Shown: positions 25,069 through 34,102 of the stretch, piece after piece
Layout: each line of letters opens with the position of its first letter
How positions within the stretch are numbered: the first letter of the stretch is position 1
Origin: a virus
Strand: one strand, 5' to 3'
Length of the DNA stretch: 64,000 nt
IMG/VR virus record: IMGVR_UViG_3300008259_005066
Location: 1 to 64,000 of that record
Program-made: the position numbers and the translations under genes
Notes under the pieces: generated by a model
What the model was told of the DNA's origin: nothing
Seen by the model: the letters and a program-made list of their open reading frames with translations, nothing else
The model's database searches: none

Positions 25069-25099
25069 AACTCCTCTATGCTAGTGTAACATAGAGGAG
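25069..25099 (-). terminator. Hairpin plus U-tract upstream of mazG, sharing its ribosome-binding site
   Basis: A perfect 10-bp stem (25071-25080 with 25090-25099, nine-base loop) is followed on the minus strand by TTTTCATTT. It could end transcripts of the fibre gene upstream. The 3' arm contains AGAGGAG, the only Shine-Dalgarno candidate for mazG, so read-through mRNA would mask it. Confidence 0.65.
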
Positions 25100-25122
25100 C
25101 GGGTGTGTCAATGACGTTTGGA

Positions 25123-26016
25123 TCAACTGAAAGTGACGCCGTTGTTACCGATCACGAACCATTTGGAGTTCACATACTGCATGGTGCAGGCCGAACCCAC
25201 CGCAGAAAGGTTAGCGATGTTGGATCCGCCCCAGGCCGCATTGGCCACGGTGATTCGGGTGTTTCCGGCAGCGGCATTGCCATAGGCCAAGATCTTGATC
25301 TGTCCCGTGGTGCCGGCATTGAGGTTGCCCGTCCTGTTGGCGTTGGAAGTGAACACCGTGGTGGAATTGGTCAGGCTCACGTTGCCGTTGGCCGCGAATG
25401 ATTCGGGCACTTGCAGGAACAAAGGATTCATGAATTGGTTGCGTGGTCTATCTAGATCTTCTACATCCACCGAAGAACCACCGTCGCTGGTAGAAAACTT
25501 CAGACTATAGGTGCCGCTTTGATTGAAAGTGACCACGTTGTTGGCATCTGCGCCTTGTATGTTGGTGTTGCCGATGGAAACTGAACTAGGTAGTGTCACA
25601 GCATTGCCAGCATTGGCCACGATCAACTGCACGGTCCATTCTGCGTAGTTGCCTGCGCTGGGAATGTTGGTAAATGCTAGATTGATGTTGCCGTTTTGAT
25701 TGATGCGATAATAACTGCCGGCGGCGAAGTCCACAGTGATGTTGCCCGATGTGGCCGTGGGCGCGATGCGTGTGTAACGAACGCCACGCATGGTAGGTGC
25801 CACCAGGGCCGCTCCAGCCATGTTGTTGTCTAGGGTGGTGCCTGTGAGCGCGGCTTTGAGCAGGACCTTGCTCTGCAGGTCGTCAATTTCTTGTTCGGCG
25901 AACTCAAAGTTGGTCTTGATGTTGGTAAAGTTATCGCGGAAACCCTGCGAATCGTTGTCCTGACCAGCGATGGGATACGCTGTGTCAATGTTGTTTGGGT
26001 TGATGTTTGATGCCAT
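25123..26016 (-). CDS. Virion structural / tail fibre protein
   Basis: 297 residues. The N-terminus 'I-D-T-A-Y-P-I-A-G-Q-D-N-D-S-Q-G-F-R' with 'F-T-N-I-K-T-N-F' is a form of the repeat that opens baseplate/fibre proteins in T4-like marine phages. The rest is Asn/Thr/Ser/Gly/Ala-rich beta structure ending near a possible knob. A late promoter lies upstream and a terminator downstream. Confidence 0.75.
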   Translation of the reverse strand: MASNINPNNIDTAYPIAGQDNDSQGFRDNFTNIKTNFEFAEQEIDDLQSKVLLKAALTGTTLDNNMAGAALVAPTMRGVRYTRIAPTATSGNITVDFAAGSYYRINQNGNINLAFTNIPSAGNYAEWTVQLIVANAGNAVTLPSSVSIGNTNIQGADANNVVTFNQSGTYSLKFSTSDGGSSVDVEDLDRPRNQFMNPLFLQVPESFAANGNVSLTNSTTVFTSNANRTGNLNAGTTGQIKILAYGNAAAGNTRITVANAAWGGSNIANLSAVGSACTMQYVNSKWFVIGNNGVTFS

Positions 26017-26040
26017 CTTTATATTCCTAGTTTATGGATA

Positions 26041-26047
26041 TATTTAG
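26041..26047 (-). promoter_or_regulatory. T4-type late promoter
   Basis: CTAAATAT on the minus strand, about 25 bases upstream of the ATG at 26016. Confidence 0.6.
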
Positions 26048-26074
26048 CCGGATTGGCGCAGTCATTGAAAAACG

Positions 26075-28909
26075 CTATTCTTGTAGATCGGGCCCCAGGA
26101 TATTGACTTTGGGGAACAGCAAATAACGGTTGTATTCATCGGTGTATTTCCACTGATCGCTGGGTGCGTTGAACAGCAGACTGCGATCATCGAAAGTGGT
26201 TTCTTGGGTGGCTGGCTCAGGAATCAGGCTCCATACCCGTGCGATCTGATTGGGCAGATACAGTTCGGTGTTAGCCCATGTTGCACCACGTGTGATAAAC
26301 ACATAGTCATAGATGTTGGCTTCTTTGACCAGGCTCAAGGAGATGTAATTGCCCCCTACCACGGTCATCTTCCATATGGCTAGCCGTTGTTGCTGGGGAA
26401 GTATGGAACTAGGGTCCAATGGAGTGCTGTCATAGATCAACTGATCGTAGGTGCTGGGCCAGTCTGTGAATGCTTCATCATCGGTTTCGCCACCGGGCCA
26501 ATCATACTGTTTCTTGAACACCAAGGTGCGATTGTTCAGCGCACTACCAATGTCACCATCTATGCCGCCCAAGCTGGCGATATAGGCCAAGGTTTGGTTG
26601 TTGACGTCAGCAAAACTGAGTTCAGTGGCATAGTCCACACGCCCAATGAAGTTGAGATTGCTGGGCCTGTCAAAACGATCAAATGTGGTGGAACTTGGGC
26701 TCGGTTCCCATTCCCCATCTATGGTAGAATCATCGAAGGCCACCCAGTTGCGAGTCATCAAACGATCCAGGATCAAACGATCCACTTCAAAATCCACTAA
26801 GTTCAATCGCTCACCCCACTGTGTGCGGATGTTGTAGGCCAATTGATTGCCTCGATCGGGCTTGGTATAGGCTATGATGAAGGCTTTGGTAAAGCCCAAC
26901 ACACGCCCGTTGGCCTGCTTGGATGTCATCCACAACGGCAACACCTGGCTATACTGTCCTACGGTATCAATGACCTGGTCTCGCATCTCGATCAGGCTGT
27001 TGGGATATACGTCAGTGATGGTCACTGAAGGATCATAGGGATCCTGGAACGGGAAAGCCACGGGCACTGATTGTGGTGGACTTTCGCCCGCATCGTTCAC
27101 GCCCGAATCTATGATCTCACTGTAGACCACTTCATAGGCCACGGCTCCGGTATTGTTGTATCGGGCCTGTGCTACCTTGATCTCGCCCAATGTCAACTGT
27201 TTGCGGAAATGGTTGAGGTCCAAGGCCTCTACATATTGCTCCAGCGTGGCAGCTCTTAATCCAAACGCATGCTGATATACGACATTACGGCTCACACCAT
27301 ACCATGGATCATCATCGCGGAATATGAGATCTGGATCCATGATGTCCTGGTTCTGGAGCAGACTGTCAATGAGTTCTCTGTCGGCTTCGCTGGGCATGGC
27401 CTGTATATACAGGCTCTCATAGGGCTCGTTGAACTCACGATTGACAGTGATATAAAAATTCTTGAACGTGGATATCAGTCCATCTGAACTGTAGACTTCC
27501 ACTGTGAAGTTAAACACCGAATCAAATGTTGTAGGCGCGGGCACCAGCCGTGTGGTGCGCATGTTATCGAATGTAGTGGTTCCACCATCCAGAGCAAAGG
27601 TATTGAAACTCACACGGCCTGATATGTGTCCAGATGATAATAAATTCAACCCTTGAGGCAGTTTGTTGTAGACTCCGGGAACATAATTTTCGGCAGCGCC
27701 GGCACCGGGTTTGAGTCGATACTGCAGAGATCTATCGCTGTTGGTCACAGCTTCTACTGCGAACAAACTCAATCCACCATTGTCGATGATGCCAATGTTG
27801 GTGGGCGTGATCCAGGTCACAGCAGTTTCTATGTCACCAATGGTATCTATGCTGTAAGGATAAGGATTGGAAATCAGTGTGGGATTGTCTTTTTTGTAGA
27901 CGTATACCACAAAATTGTATGCATTTTCCGTGGCGCCTTGATCGGGTATGTAACCATACAACCAACCAGTGGTTTGATCCAAGGTCAGACCAGGAGGCAG
28001 GTCAGCAGAGTCACCGGCTGCTATCTCAAAAAGGTATTGATCGCCGTCGAGATCTATGGCCTGGAACTGATAGGCAAAGAAGTTGGAATGGCGATACAGT
28101 CCGATATATCCATCAGGTGGATAGTTAGTGATCAATGGTGCTCGTTGTGGCAGCACGTCGGCAGTGATTTCATTGTTGTCGGCTGTGAAGTCTGTGGTGT
28201 CGGCTGTGAGGCTGTCACGGCTCACGACAAACATCTCAAAAGTTCTTTGTGTGCGATCTTTACCGTCGGATATCTGGAGAGTAAACTGGTAGTTGGTAGA
28301 GATCGATCGGGATGAAAAATCAAAAGGATATTGATCGAATGCAGTGCCAGTTCTATCATACCCTGCGATGGCAGTGTCTGGCAGAGGAGCCACAGGTTCA
28401 ATATAACCTTCAATCAGGCCAGTGGCTGATATGCGCAGACCTGGAGGCAAATCACCATCTTCCAGTGTGACTACGACCAGATCGTTTTGATCACTGTCTT
28501 CGTAGAGGATCTGGTATTCCACTGTGTCGCCATCATAGAACAGACCAATGGATCCGGCCGGCGTGATGAACTGTGGCAAATCCTGTCCCGTCACAGTGAT
28601 GGTAAAAGTTCGGTCATTGAGTCGAACTATGCCGCCGGGTGTTTCCACATAGGCACGCACAGCGAAACGACTGGTTATGTTTTCAGAAACTTCAATGGGC
28701 ACGCCCTGCACAGATGCAAAGGCCGCGGGCACACCTTCGATCACACCGTTGGCTTTGACTTGGATGCCTCCGGGCAAGGTGCCGGCTATGAGCCTATATT
28801 TTACCGTGCCGCCGTCGGGATCCACTGCCTCAACGGGCGTTTGGAAAAACAAGCCCTCGGCTATGGTTCCTAGGTCTCCAGCAGGAGTTATCCACTGTGG
28901 TTGTGCCAT
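26075..28909 (-). CDS. Large virion protein with Ig-like (He_PIG/cadherin-type) repeats
   Basis: 944 residues. The first ~500 hold several repeats of the putative Ig type seen in He_PIG domains: 'V-E-A-V-D-P-D-G-G-T-V-K-Y-R-L' followed by 'L-P-G-G-I-Q-V' and 'G-V-I-E-G-V-P', recurring as 'G-L-I-E-G-Y', 'G-W-L-Y-G-Y' and 'G-H-I-S-G-R'. The C-terminal ~400 residues are a different, Trp/Tyr-rich domain. Likely a tail or baseplate adhesin that contacts carbohydrate or protein on the host. Confidence 0.75.
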   Translation of the reverse strand: MAQPQWITPAGDLGTIAEGLFFQTPVEAVDPDGGTVKYRLIAGTLPGGIQVKANGVIEGVPAAFASVQGVPIEVSENITSRFAVRAYVETPGGIVRLNDRTFTITVTGQDLPQFITPAGSIGLFYDGDTVEYQILYEDSDQNDLVVVTLEDGDLPPGLRISATGLIEGYIEPVAPLPDTAIAGYDRTGTAFDQYPFDFSSRSISTNYQFTLQISDGKDRTQRTFEMFVVSRDSLTADTTDFTADNNEITADVLPQRAPLITNYPPDGYIGLYRHSNFFAYQFQAIDLDGDQYLFEIAAGDSADLPPGLTLDQTTGWLYGYIPDQGATENAYNFVVYVYKKDNPTLISNPYPYSIDTIGDIETAVTWITPTNIGIIDNGGLSLFAVEAVTNSDRSLQYRLKPGAGAAENYVPGVYNKLPQGLNLLSSGHISGRVSFNTFALDGGTTTFDNMRTTRLVPAPTTFDSVFNFTVEVYSSDGLISTFKNFYITVNREFNEPYESLYIQAMPSEADRELIDSLLQNQDIMDPDLIFRDDDPWYGVSRNVVYQHAFGLRAATLEQYVEALDLNHFRKQLTLGEIKVAQARYNNTGAVAYEVVYSEIIDSGVNDAGESPPQSVPVAFPFQDPYDPSVTITDVYPNSLIEMRDQVIDTVGQYSQVLPLWMTSKQANGRVLGFTKAFIIAYTKPDRGNQLAYNIRTQWGERLNLVDFEVDRLILDRLMTRNWVAFDDSTIDGEWEPSPSSTTFDRFDRPSNLNFIGRVDYATELSFADVNNQTLAYIASLGGIDGDIGSALNNRTLVFKKQYDWPGGETDDEAFTDWPSTYDQLIYDSTPLDPSSILPQQQRLAIWKMTVVGGNYISLSLVKEANIYDYVFITRGATWANTELYLPNQIARVWSLIPEPATQETTFDDRSLLFNAPSDQWKYTDEYNRYLLFPKVNILGPDLQE

Positions 28910-28912
28910 GTT

Positions 28913-29176
28913 TTACCAACTCGTGTCAAGCGAGATCCTGCCCCAGATCACTGATGAACCATCATAGTCCTGGAAGCACACATAGTAGTAAGAGCCATCA
29001 TAGGCTGTTTGCCCTGCTGAATCGCCCACTGAACCCGTGCTCAGTGTGGGTGCATTGTTGCTGGTGAATGAGTTCAGGAACGCAAAATTGTTGTTACACT
29101 TGATGTAAGCCGTGCGTAAGCCATCTCCAGTTCCATCATTGGGCACAGTTCCTACGTTGATCACTTCTATCGACAT
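28913..29176 (-). CDS. Short fibre-type structural protein
   Basis: 87 residues opening 'V-G-T-V-P-N-D-G-T-G-D-G-L-R-T-A', the T4-like fibre/virion N-terminal repeat, then a small beta domain ending W-G-R-I-S-L-D-T-S-W. It follows a late promoter and lies in the fibre cluster. Confidence 0.75.
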   Translation of the reverse strand: MSIEVINVGTVPNDGTGDGLRTAYIKCNNNFAFLNSFTSNNAPTLSTGSVGDSAGQTAYDGSYYYVCFQDYDGSSVIWGRISLDTSW

Positions 29177-29195
29177 GTTTTACCTCGCTTTGAGA

Positions 29196-29201
29196 TATTT
29201 A
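29196..29201 (-). promoter_or_regulatory. Late promoter-like CATAAATA
   Basis: GCATAAATATC on the minus strand, about 20 bases before the ATG at 29176. Confidence 0.5.
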
Positions 29202-29218
29202 TGCTATTTTGGAGGCGT

Positions 29219-29947
29219 TTACAAACCGTAAGTAGCCTTTGTAGCGTTGTAGTTTTGTAGGATTTCTGCAGAGTCTAAAACACGATTATAGACAAATACC
29301 TGTCCTAGATCGCCCACATACTGGTAACTGCCAGTTGGGCTTCCACCTGTGAATGCGCTTCGTCCTACCCAGAGTTCTTGAGCATTTGAAATAGTGCCCG
29401 ATGGAAATGATCCTGCGGCTGTGGCGATCTGGGCGCCATTCACATACAAGGTTTGAGTTGCAGTGCTACGGGTATACATGACAAGATACCAGGCGCTGTT
29501 GTTGTAGTTGGTCAATGGGCTGTTGATGTTTCTAGTTGATGCACCGCTCTGTGCGATGTCACCTATGATCTGTCCGCCGTTGAGCCAGATGCGATAGTTC
29601 CAAGGCCACCCTCCTGTTTCCTCTTTGCTAAGTATCATCTTGATGCCGCCGGCTGATGATCGGAACCAAGCACCCACTGAAAATTCTTCTGCAGATAGAC
29701 TTTGATTGGTGTCCACATACTCAGTGGTGCCATCAAAATTAAAGTAGGTTGAATTGAAAGCCGGTGCACCAATCAAGGTGGTTGAATAAGCATTTGGGCT
29801 CAAGTCAGTCCAGGTCGTGCCTGAACCTGGATAGCTGGCCGGATCAGCCGCGTTCAAATACAGTTGCAGATTCAAGGTCACAATGCTGGGAGCGGGAGTC
29901 GCGGCCTGTTGCACATTGTTGGCCACCATCTGCATGATGCCGCTCAT
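29219..29947 (-). CDS. LamG/concanavalin-like lectin-domain virion protein
   Basis: 242 residues. The jelly-roll pattern is clear: 'L-Y-L-N-A-A-D-P-A-S-Y', 'Y-F-N-F-D-G-T-T-E-Y-V', 'F-S-V-G-A-W-F-R-S', 'W-Y-L-V-M-Y-T-R', 'T-L-Y-V-N-G' and 'F-V-Y-N-R-V-L'. Such domains bind glycans and are common in phage adhesins. TAATG overlap with the long fibre gene suggests the two products are made together and may assemble together. Confidence 0.8.
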   Translation of the reverse strand: MSGIMQMVANNVQQAATPAPSIVTLNLQLYLNAADPASYPGSGTTWTDLSPNAYSTTLIGAPAFNSTYFNFDGTTEYVDTNQSLSAEEFSVGAWFRSSAGGIKMILSKEETGGWPWNYRIWLNGGQIIGDIAQSGASTRNINSPLTNYNNSAWYLVMYTRSTATQTLYVNGAQIATAAGSFPSGTISNAQELWVGRSAFTGGSPTGSYQYVGDLGQVFVYNRVLDSAEILQNYNATKATYGL

Positions 29948-32900
29948 TAGCTGACTCCGGTGCCGTTGATGAACCAGGTGTCTGTGGCCACCTTCATGAT
30001 TGTGGCCATACCAAATGTGGCCACTGTCCTGTTGCCTGATGTGGCATTACCAGCCAGGTAAAGAGTTACTCCAGATCCTTGGGCCACTGTGATATTGCCT
30101 GTGCCTTGATTGATCACTGTGATGGCTGCACCTGTCGCAAACCCTTGGCTGGCGTTGTTGGCTATTGTGAGGATGTAGTCGGTGCTTTGGGTGGAGTAGA
30201 AGTGCTTGCCAGCGTCTGTGGTAGCAATGGTTGCGTTAGCTGTGAATGCGACCTGCGGTATGTCTCTATAACCTAGGGCAAAGCCGGCTGTGTTGCCGGT
30301 GATGTTGCCTGCGGTGATAATGTTTCCACCTGAGATGTTACCAGTTACACTGATAGCATTACCATAGGTGATTTCTTTTGATGTGGTATTATAGAACACG
30401 ACTTCAGCCACATTGGCCACATCATTGCGTATGGGTGCCACTGTGAATGTATTGGCAGTGGTTTGATTAAGTATGCCACCGGTGGCATTGATGATGATTG
30501 AATTGTTGCCTTGATTGGTGTCACCAGCACCGTAGCCCAAGGCTACCGCATATTCGCCTTGTGTGATTCGACCAGCTCCGTCACCTACGGCCACTGCTGA
30601 GACGCCTTGTGTGTCGGTACCAGCCATTTCACCAATGGCCACTGCTGAACCACCACTGCTCTGCCCGGCAAACCCAGCTTCTTGACCAATGGCCACTGCG
30701 TAGGCACCTTGTGCGTTGCCGGCTTCTCGACCAATGGCCACTGCTCCAATGCCTTGTGAGGTTATGGCAGCTTGGAAGCCCATGGCCACTGCATAGTTGC
30801 CTTGTGATGTTTCACCAGCTTGTTGTCCAATGGCCACTGCATCACCTGCGGTGTCTCGTATCACTGCACCGTTGGTGAGTGTGATCTTGCCAGTGTTGAC
30901 GTTGCCGCCTGTGATGTTACCAGCAACACTTATGACATTGCCATAGGTAATTTCCTTGCTGGTAGTGTTGTAGAACATGACCTCAGCCACATTGGCCACA
31001 TCATTGCGTATGGGTGCTACATAGAAACTATTTGTTTGTGCGGGCACGCCTCCCATATTTGTGCCTGTGGCATTTAGGAAGATGGTGTTATCAGGTTGTG
31101 CTACACCAACTCCATTATAACCAGCGTACTTACCAATTGCTATGGCATCGGCACCCTGGAGTTGAGCACCAGCAAAAGCACCAATAGCCACAGCACCATC
31201 TTCTTGCCCAGTTTGGCCTGCGGCATATCCAATTGCTATAGCATTATTACTTTGATTGGATTGACCAGCCTGCCAACCAACGGCCACGGTTAATCCACCT
31301 TGGTTGGTTTGACCTGCATTATATCCGATGGCCACAGTTCCAAATCCAGGTGTGTAAGTAAATGTTTGGTGAACATTTTCTCCTATTGCTATATTTTGTG
31401 GTCCATTGGCATTAGTGATATTACCAATATTAGCCCAGTCAGTGCTAGGCAAGTTTGTGAGTTGGCTGCCGTTGCCAATGAAATAGTTGCCGGTGATGTT
31501 GCCACCCGCATTGATGTTGCCATTTACTCCAACGCCACCCAAGACCTTGAGAGCTCCTGTGTTGGGATCCACACTGACAGTTTGATCCGATACTATGACT
31601 TCGCCACCGTCGGCGTTGAGATACAAGTTGCCTGAGGGTTCTATCTTGATGTCTACACCAGAACCGCCTGATGTAGCGATCAGTGCTCCGGTGCCAGGAT
31701 AGTTACCATACAATGCCAAAGTGCCACTGACGCTGAAACTGTTGCTGATATCAACGTGTTGGTTGGTAGGATCCCATTCCATGATGGCATTGCCACCCAG
31801 GAAAGAGATACCGGGCACGCTCAGGACAGCAGTTTGTAGATTGCCAGGCACTGTGCTGATATTGGCAGCGCCGATGTTGATGTTACCGGAAAGATTGATA
31901 TCTTTCCATCTTCTTGTGGTGGTGTTGCCCAGGCTGTAAGTGGCATTGGCCGAGGGTATGATATTGCCAGCCCATCCTGCTTCGCCATAGGCTGCCACAT
32001 TGGCGTTGGCATAACTGGACACGCCGGTGAGCAAGCTACCATTGCCAACGAAATAGTTGGCCGTGATATTGGCACCAGTGATGTTACCGCCCACATTGAT
32101 GTTGCCATTTACTCCAACGCCACCCAAGACTTTGAGTGCTCCTGTGTTGGTATCCACACTGGCGGTTTGATCAGAAACAATCACTTCCCCGCCATCGGCG
32201 TTGAGATAGAGATTGCCTGAGGGTTCAATGGTTATGTCTACCCCAGACCCGCCGCTTGTGGTAATTACCGCTCCATCGCCGGGATAGTTGCCGTATAATT
32301 GCAGTGTGCCAGAAATAGAAAAACTGTTGGAAACATCCACGTGTTGATTTACTGCGTCCCATTCCATGATGGCTGATCCGCCTTGGAACGCGATTCCGGG
32401 CACCTGAAGGATGTAGGGTTGGCTGTTGCCTGCGACTGCTCGGAGATTGGCGCCACCTAGATAAAAATTGCCTGTGGCACGATTGTAGGTAAAGTTGGCG
32501 TTGCCGCCAAAGTTGCCGGCATCATTGAACTGTATGTAGGTGTTGCTGCCGCCAGGCGTTTTGCCTATGGGTTGACCGTTGGCGTAGGTGATCGGTAGAT
32601 TGGTGACCCAGGAGTTGGAAGTGGAATTGTAAAGGAACGTGGCTATGTTGTCCGAAGCACCCACAGTGATGCCCGATCCATTGGCCTGGATGGCATTGGC
32701 CGCTGTGTTGGCCAACTGTATGGTCTTGGTGTCAGTGACGATGTTGCCAATCTGTATGGTATCGCCTTCCACAGTGAGATTGCCCTGGATCACAGCATCG
32801 CCGGGCACTGTGAGCGTGCCAGTGATGGTTATGTTGCCGGTTTCTACCGACGCCGTATACAAACCGCGCCACTGCATGGTGGCAGAGCCCAGGAACCAGG

Positions 32901-33147
32901 TGTTGTTGGCGCCGGGAATGGTGTTGTTGTTGAGGCGCACATTGCCCACACCATTGGGGCTCAGGGCTAGATCTTGATTGACCTGGAGCGTGGAGATGAC
33001 GTTGCCTGCGATACGGACATTGGATCCTACAGGACCGGCTGTCCAGATCTGATTGAAATTGTCGTTGGTTTTGTCAAACGCTGTGCGTAAATTGTCACCC
33101 TGCCCGTCATTGGGCTGTGGGCCAATATTGATAATATCTTGGGCCAT
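29947..33147 (-). CDS. Long tail fibre with YadA-head-like repeats
   Basis: 1066 residues. It opens 'I-G-P-Q-P-N-D-G-Q-G-D-N-L-R-T-A', the T4-like fibre start. Two copies of a ~170-residue unit follow, with near-identical 'G-G-V-G-V-N-G-N-I-N' and 'Y-F-V/I-G-N-G-S' segments. From about residue 590 there are two blocks of left-handed beta-roll repeats (A-I-G-x-x-A-G-x-x-x-Q-G), as in the head of trimeric autotransporter YadA. The C-terminus is beta-rich. Probably a trimeric receptor-binding fibre. Confidence 0.85.
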   Translation of the reverse strand: MAQDIINIGPQPNDGQGDNLRTAFDKTNDNFNQIWTAGPVGSNVRIAGNVISTLQVNQDLALSPNGVGNVRLNNNTIPGANNTWFLGSATMQWRGLYTASVETGNITITGTLTVPGDAVIQGNLTVEGDTIQIGNIVTDTKTIQLANTAANAIQANGSGITVGASDNIATFLYNSTSNSWVTNLPITYANGQPIGKTPGGSNTYIQFNDAGNFGGNANFTYNRATGNFYLGGANLRAVAGNSQPYILQVPGIAFQGGSAIMEWDAVNQHVDVSNSFSISGTLQLYGNYPGDGAVITTSGGSGVDITIEPSGNLYLNADGGEVIVSDQTASVDTNTGALKVLGGVGVNGNINVGGNITGANITANYFVGNGSLLTGVSSYANANVAAYGEAGWAGNIIPSANATYSLGNTTTRRWKDINLSGNINIGAANISTVPGNLQTAVLSVPGISFLGGNAIMEWDPTNQHVDISNSFSVSGTLALYGNYPGTGALIATSGGSGVDIKIEPSGNLYLNADGGEVIVSDQTVSVDPNTGALKVLGGVGVNGNINAGGNITGNYFIGNGSQLTNLPSTDWANIGNITNANGPQNIAIGENVHQTFTYTPGFGTVAIGYNAGQTNQGGLTVAVGWQAGQSNQSNNAIAIGYAAGQTGQEDGAVAIGAFAGAQLQGADAIAIGKYAGYNGVGVAQPDNTIFLNATGTNMGGVPAQTNSFYVAPIRNDVANVAEVMFYNTTSKEITYGNVISVAGNITGGNVNTGKITLTNGAVIRDTAGDAVAIGQQAGETSQGNYAVAMGFQAAITSQGIGAVAIGREAGNAQGAYAVAIGQEAGFAGQSSGGSAVAIGEMAGTDTQGVSAVAVGDGAGRITQGEYAVALGYGAGDTNQGNNSIIINATGGILNQTTANTFTVAPIRNDVANVAEVVFYNTTSKEITYGNAISVTGNISGGNIITAGNITGNTAGFALGYRDIPQVAFTANATIATTDAGKHFYSTQSTDYILTIANNASQGFATGAAITVINQGTGNITVAQGSGVTLYLAGNATSGNRTVATFGMATIMKVATDTWFINGTGVS
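30460..31420 (-). repeat. Two blocks of degenerate YadA-like coding repeats
   Basis: Units of about 14-16 codons encoding A-x-A-I-G-x-x-A-G-x-x-x-Q-G repeat through two blocks (about 30.47-30.84 kb and 31.07-31.40 kb), each followed by a near-identical 'I-R-N-D-V-A-N-V-A-E-V' segment. This is internal duplication within the long fibre gene. Confidence 0.7.
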
Positions 33148-33150
33148 CTA

Positions 33151-33181
33151 CCTGTTCCTTTGGTATATTTACCGGAACAGG
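33151..33181. promoter_or_regulatory. Inverted repeat enclosing the late promoter of the long fibre gene
   Basis: CCTGTTCC at 33151-33158 and GGAACAGG at 33174-33181 are perfect 8-base arms. Inner GGTA/TACC arms extend the symmetry. The loop holds TAAATA (33166-33171, minus strand), about 20 bases before the fibre ATG. It may be an operator, or chance symmetry. Confidence 0.5.
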
Positions 33182-33196
33182 CAGTTTGGATCTATG

Positions 33197-33520
33197 CTAG
33201 TAAGGTGAGAAACTTGATCCGCAACCGCAGGTGGTCTGTGCGTTGGGGTTTTCTATGCTGAAACTACTGCCCATGATGTCGTCTTTGTAGTCTATTGTAG
33301 CACCTTGCAGGTAGCCCCATGACATGGAATCTACCAAGAGTTTGACACCATTGTAATCAAAATCAAAGTCGTCTTCGTTTTGTGCTTCATCAAATGTGAA
33401 ACCATACTGCATGCCCGAGCAACCACCGCCCTGCACGAACACACGCAGTTTGAGATTGGCATTGTTTTCCTCGGCGAATATGTCTTGTATCTTGCTCTGT
33501 GCTGATTCCGTTAACTGCAT
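33197..33520 (-). CDS. A-type iron-sulfur cluster carrier (IscA/ErpA-like)
   Basis: 107 residues, full family length. The three cluster-binding cysteines are present: 'G-G-C-S-G-M-Q-Y' and the C-terminal 'T-C-G-C-G-S-S-F'. A-type carriers deliver Fe-S clusters to apo-proteins in the cytoplasm. Known in some marine phages. The window encodes three radical SAM proteins that need such clusters, which gives a plausible client. It overlaps no neighbour but is tightly packed against the SOD gene. Confidence 0.92.
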   Translation of the reverse strand: MQLTESAQSKIQDIFAEENNANLKLRVFVQGGGCSGMQYGFTFDEAQNEDDFDFDYNGVKLLVDSMSWGYLQGATIDYKDDIMGSSFSIENPNAQTTCGCGSSFSPY

Positions 33521-33523
33521 AGT

Positions 33524-34102
33524 TTATTCCTCGATGATACCAATGCGCTCGTTGATGATGTCCCAGTTGATGATGCGCCACACATTGTTGAGATAGGCTT
33601 CTTTGTCACTTTGGTAATCCAGGGCCCAGGCATGTTCCCACCAGTCGATCAGCAAGGCTATGTCAGTGCGAACAGCATGATTTTTGATGGTCTTGATTTC
33701 GCCTGCAGTGGATAGATATACCCATCCCGATCCCTGTATCTTCATGGCGGTTTCTTTCACTGAGTCCTTGAATGTATCAAAATCTTCAAACTTTTGCTCG
33801 ATGAGTTTGAGGCTGGATCCTCTAGGGCGATTGCCGCTCTTGGGAGCACGAAACTGCGGGAAGAACATGTTGTGCAAGAAACTGCCAGCACGATTGAAAT
33901 CTGCGTTGCCTTCACCTGCGTTGTAGCGTTTGGCGTAGCCACGGGCCAGATGCTCAAAATGATAATCCAGGGTTTTTTCGCTCATCACCGGATCTAGATC
34001 TTTCATCCCGTAGGGCAAAGGAGTGGTTTCCAGTTTGGCAGGACGAGTAGATGCTTCTACTAGATTGATAAATTCTGCTATTGCGGCGGCTGTTTCCATC
34101 AT
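33524..34102 (-). CDS. Fe/Mn-type superoxide dismutase
   Basis: 192 residues. The family pattern is complete: 'L-P-Y-G-M-K-D-L-D-P' opening, first His in 'D-Y-H-F-E-H-L', second in 'S-F-L-H-N-M-F-F', and 'D-W-W-E-H-A-W-A-L-D-Y' with the Asp and last His ligands, then 'Y-L-N-N-V-W'. All four metal ligands are present. It would detoxify superoxide in the infected cell or protect Fe-S enzymes. The second ligand is in F-L-H-N rather than the usual W-N-H-x-F, so it is a divergent member. Confidence 0.85.
   Translation of the reverse strand: MMETAAAIAEFINLVEASTRPAKLETTPLPYGMKDLDPVMSEKTLDYHFEHLARGYAKRYNAGEGNADFNRAGSFLHNMFFPQFRAPKSGNRPRGSSLKLIEQKFEDFDTFKDSVKETAMKIQGSGWVYLSTAGEIKTIKNHAVRTDIALLIDWWEHAWALDYQSDKEAYLNNVWRIINWDIINERIGIIEE

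Noticed and set aside
27653-28315. 220-residue plus-strand frame in the Ig-like protein
   Set aside because: Antisense shadow of an extended protein-coding region; no domain or start signal.
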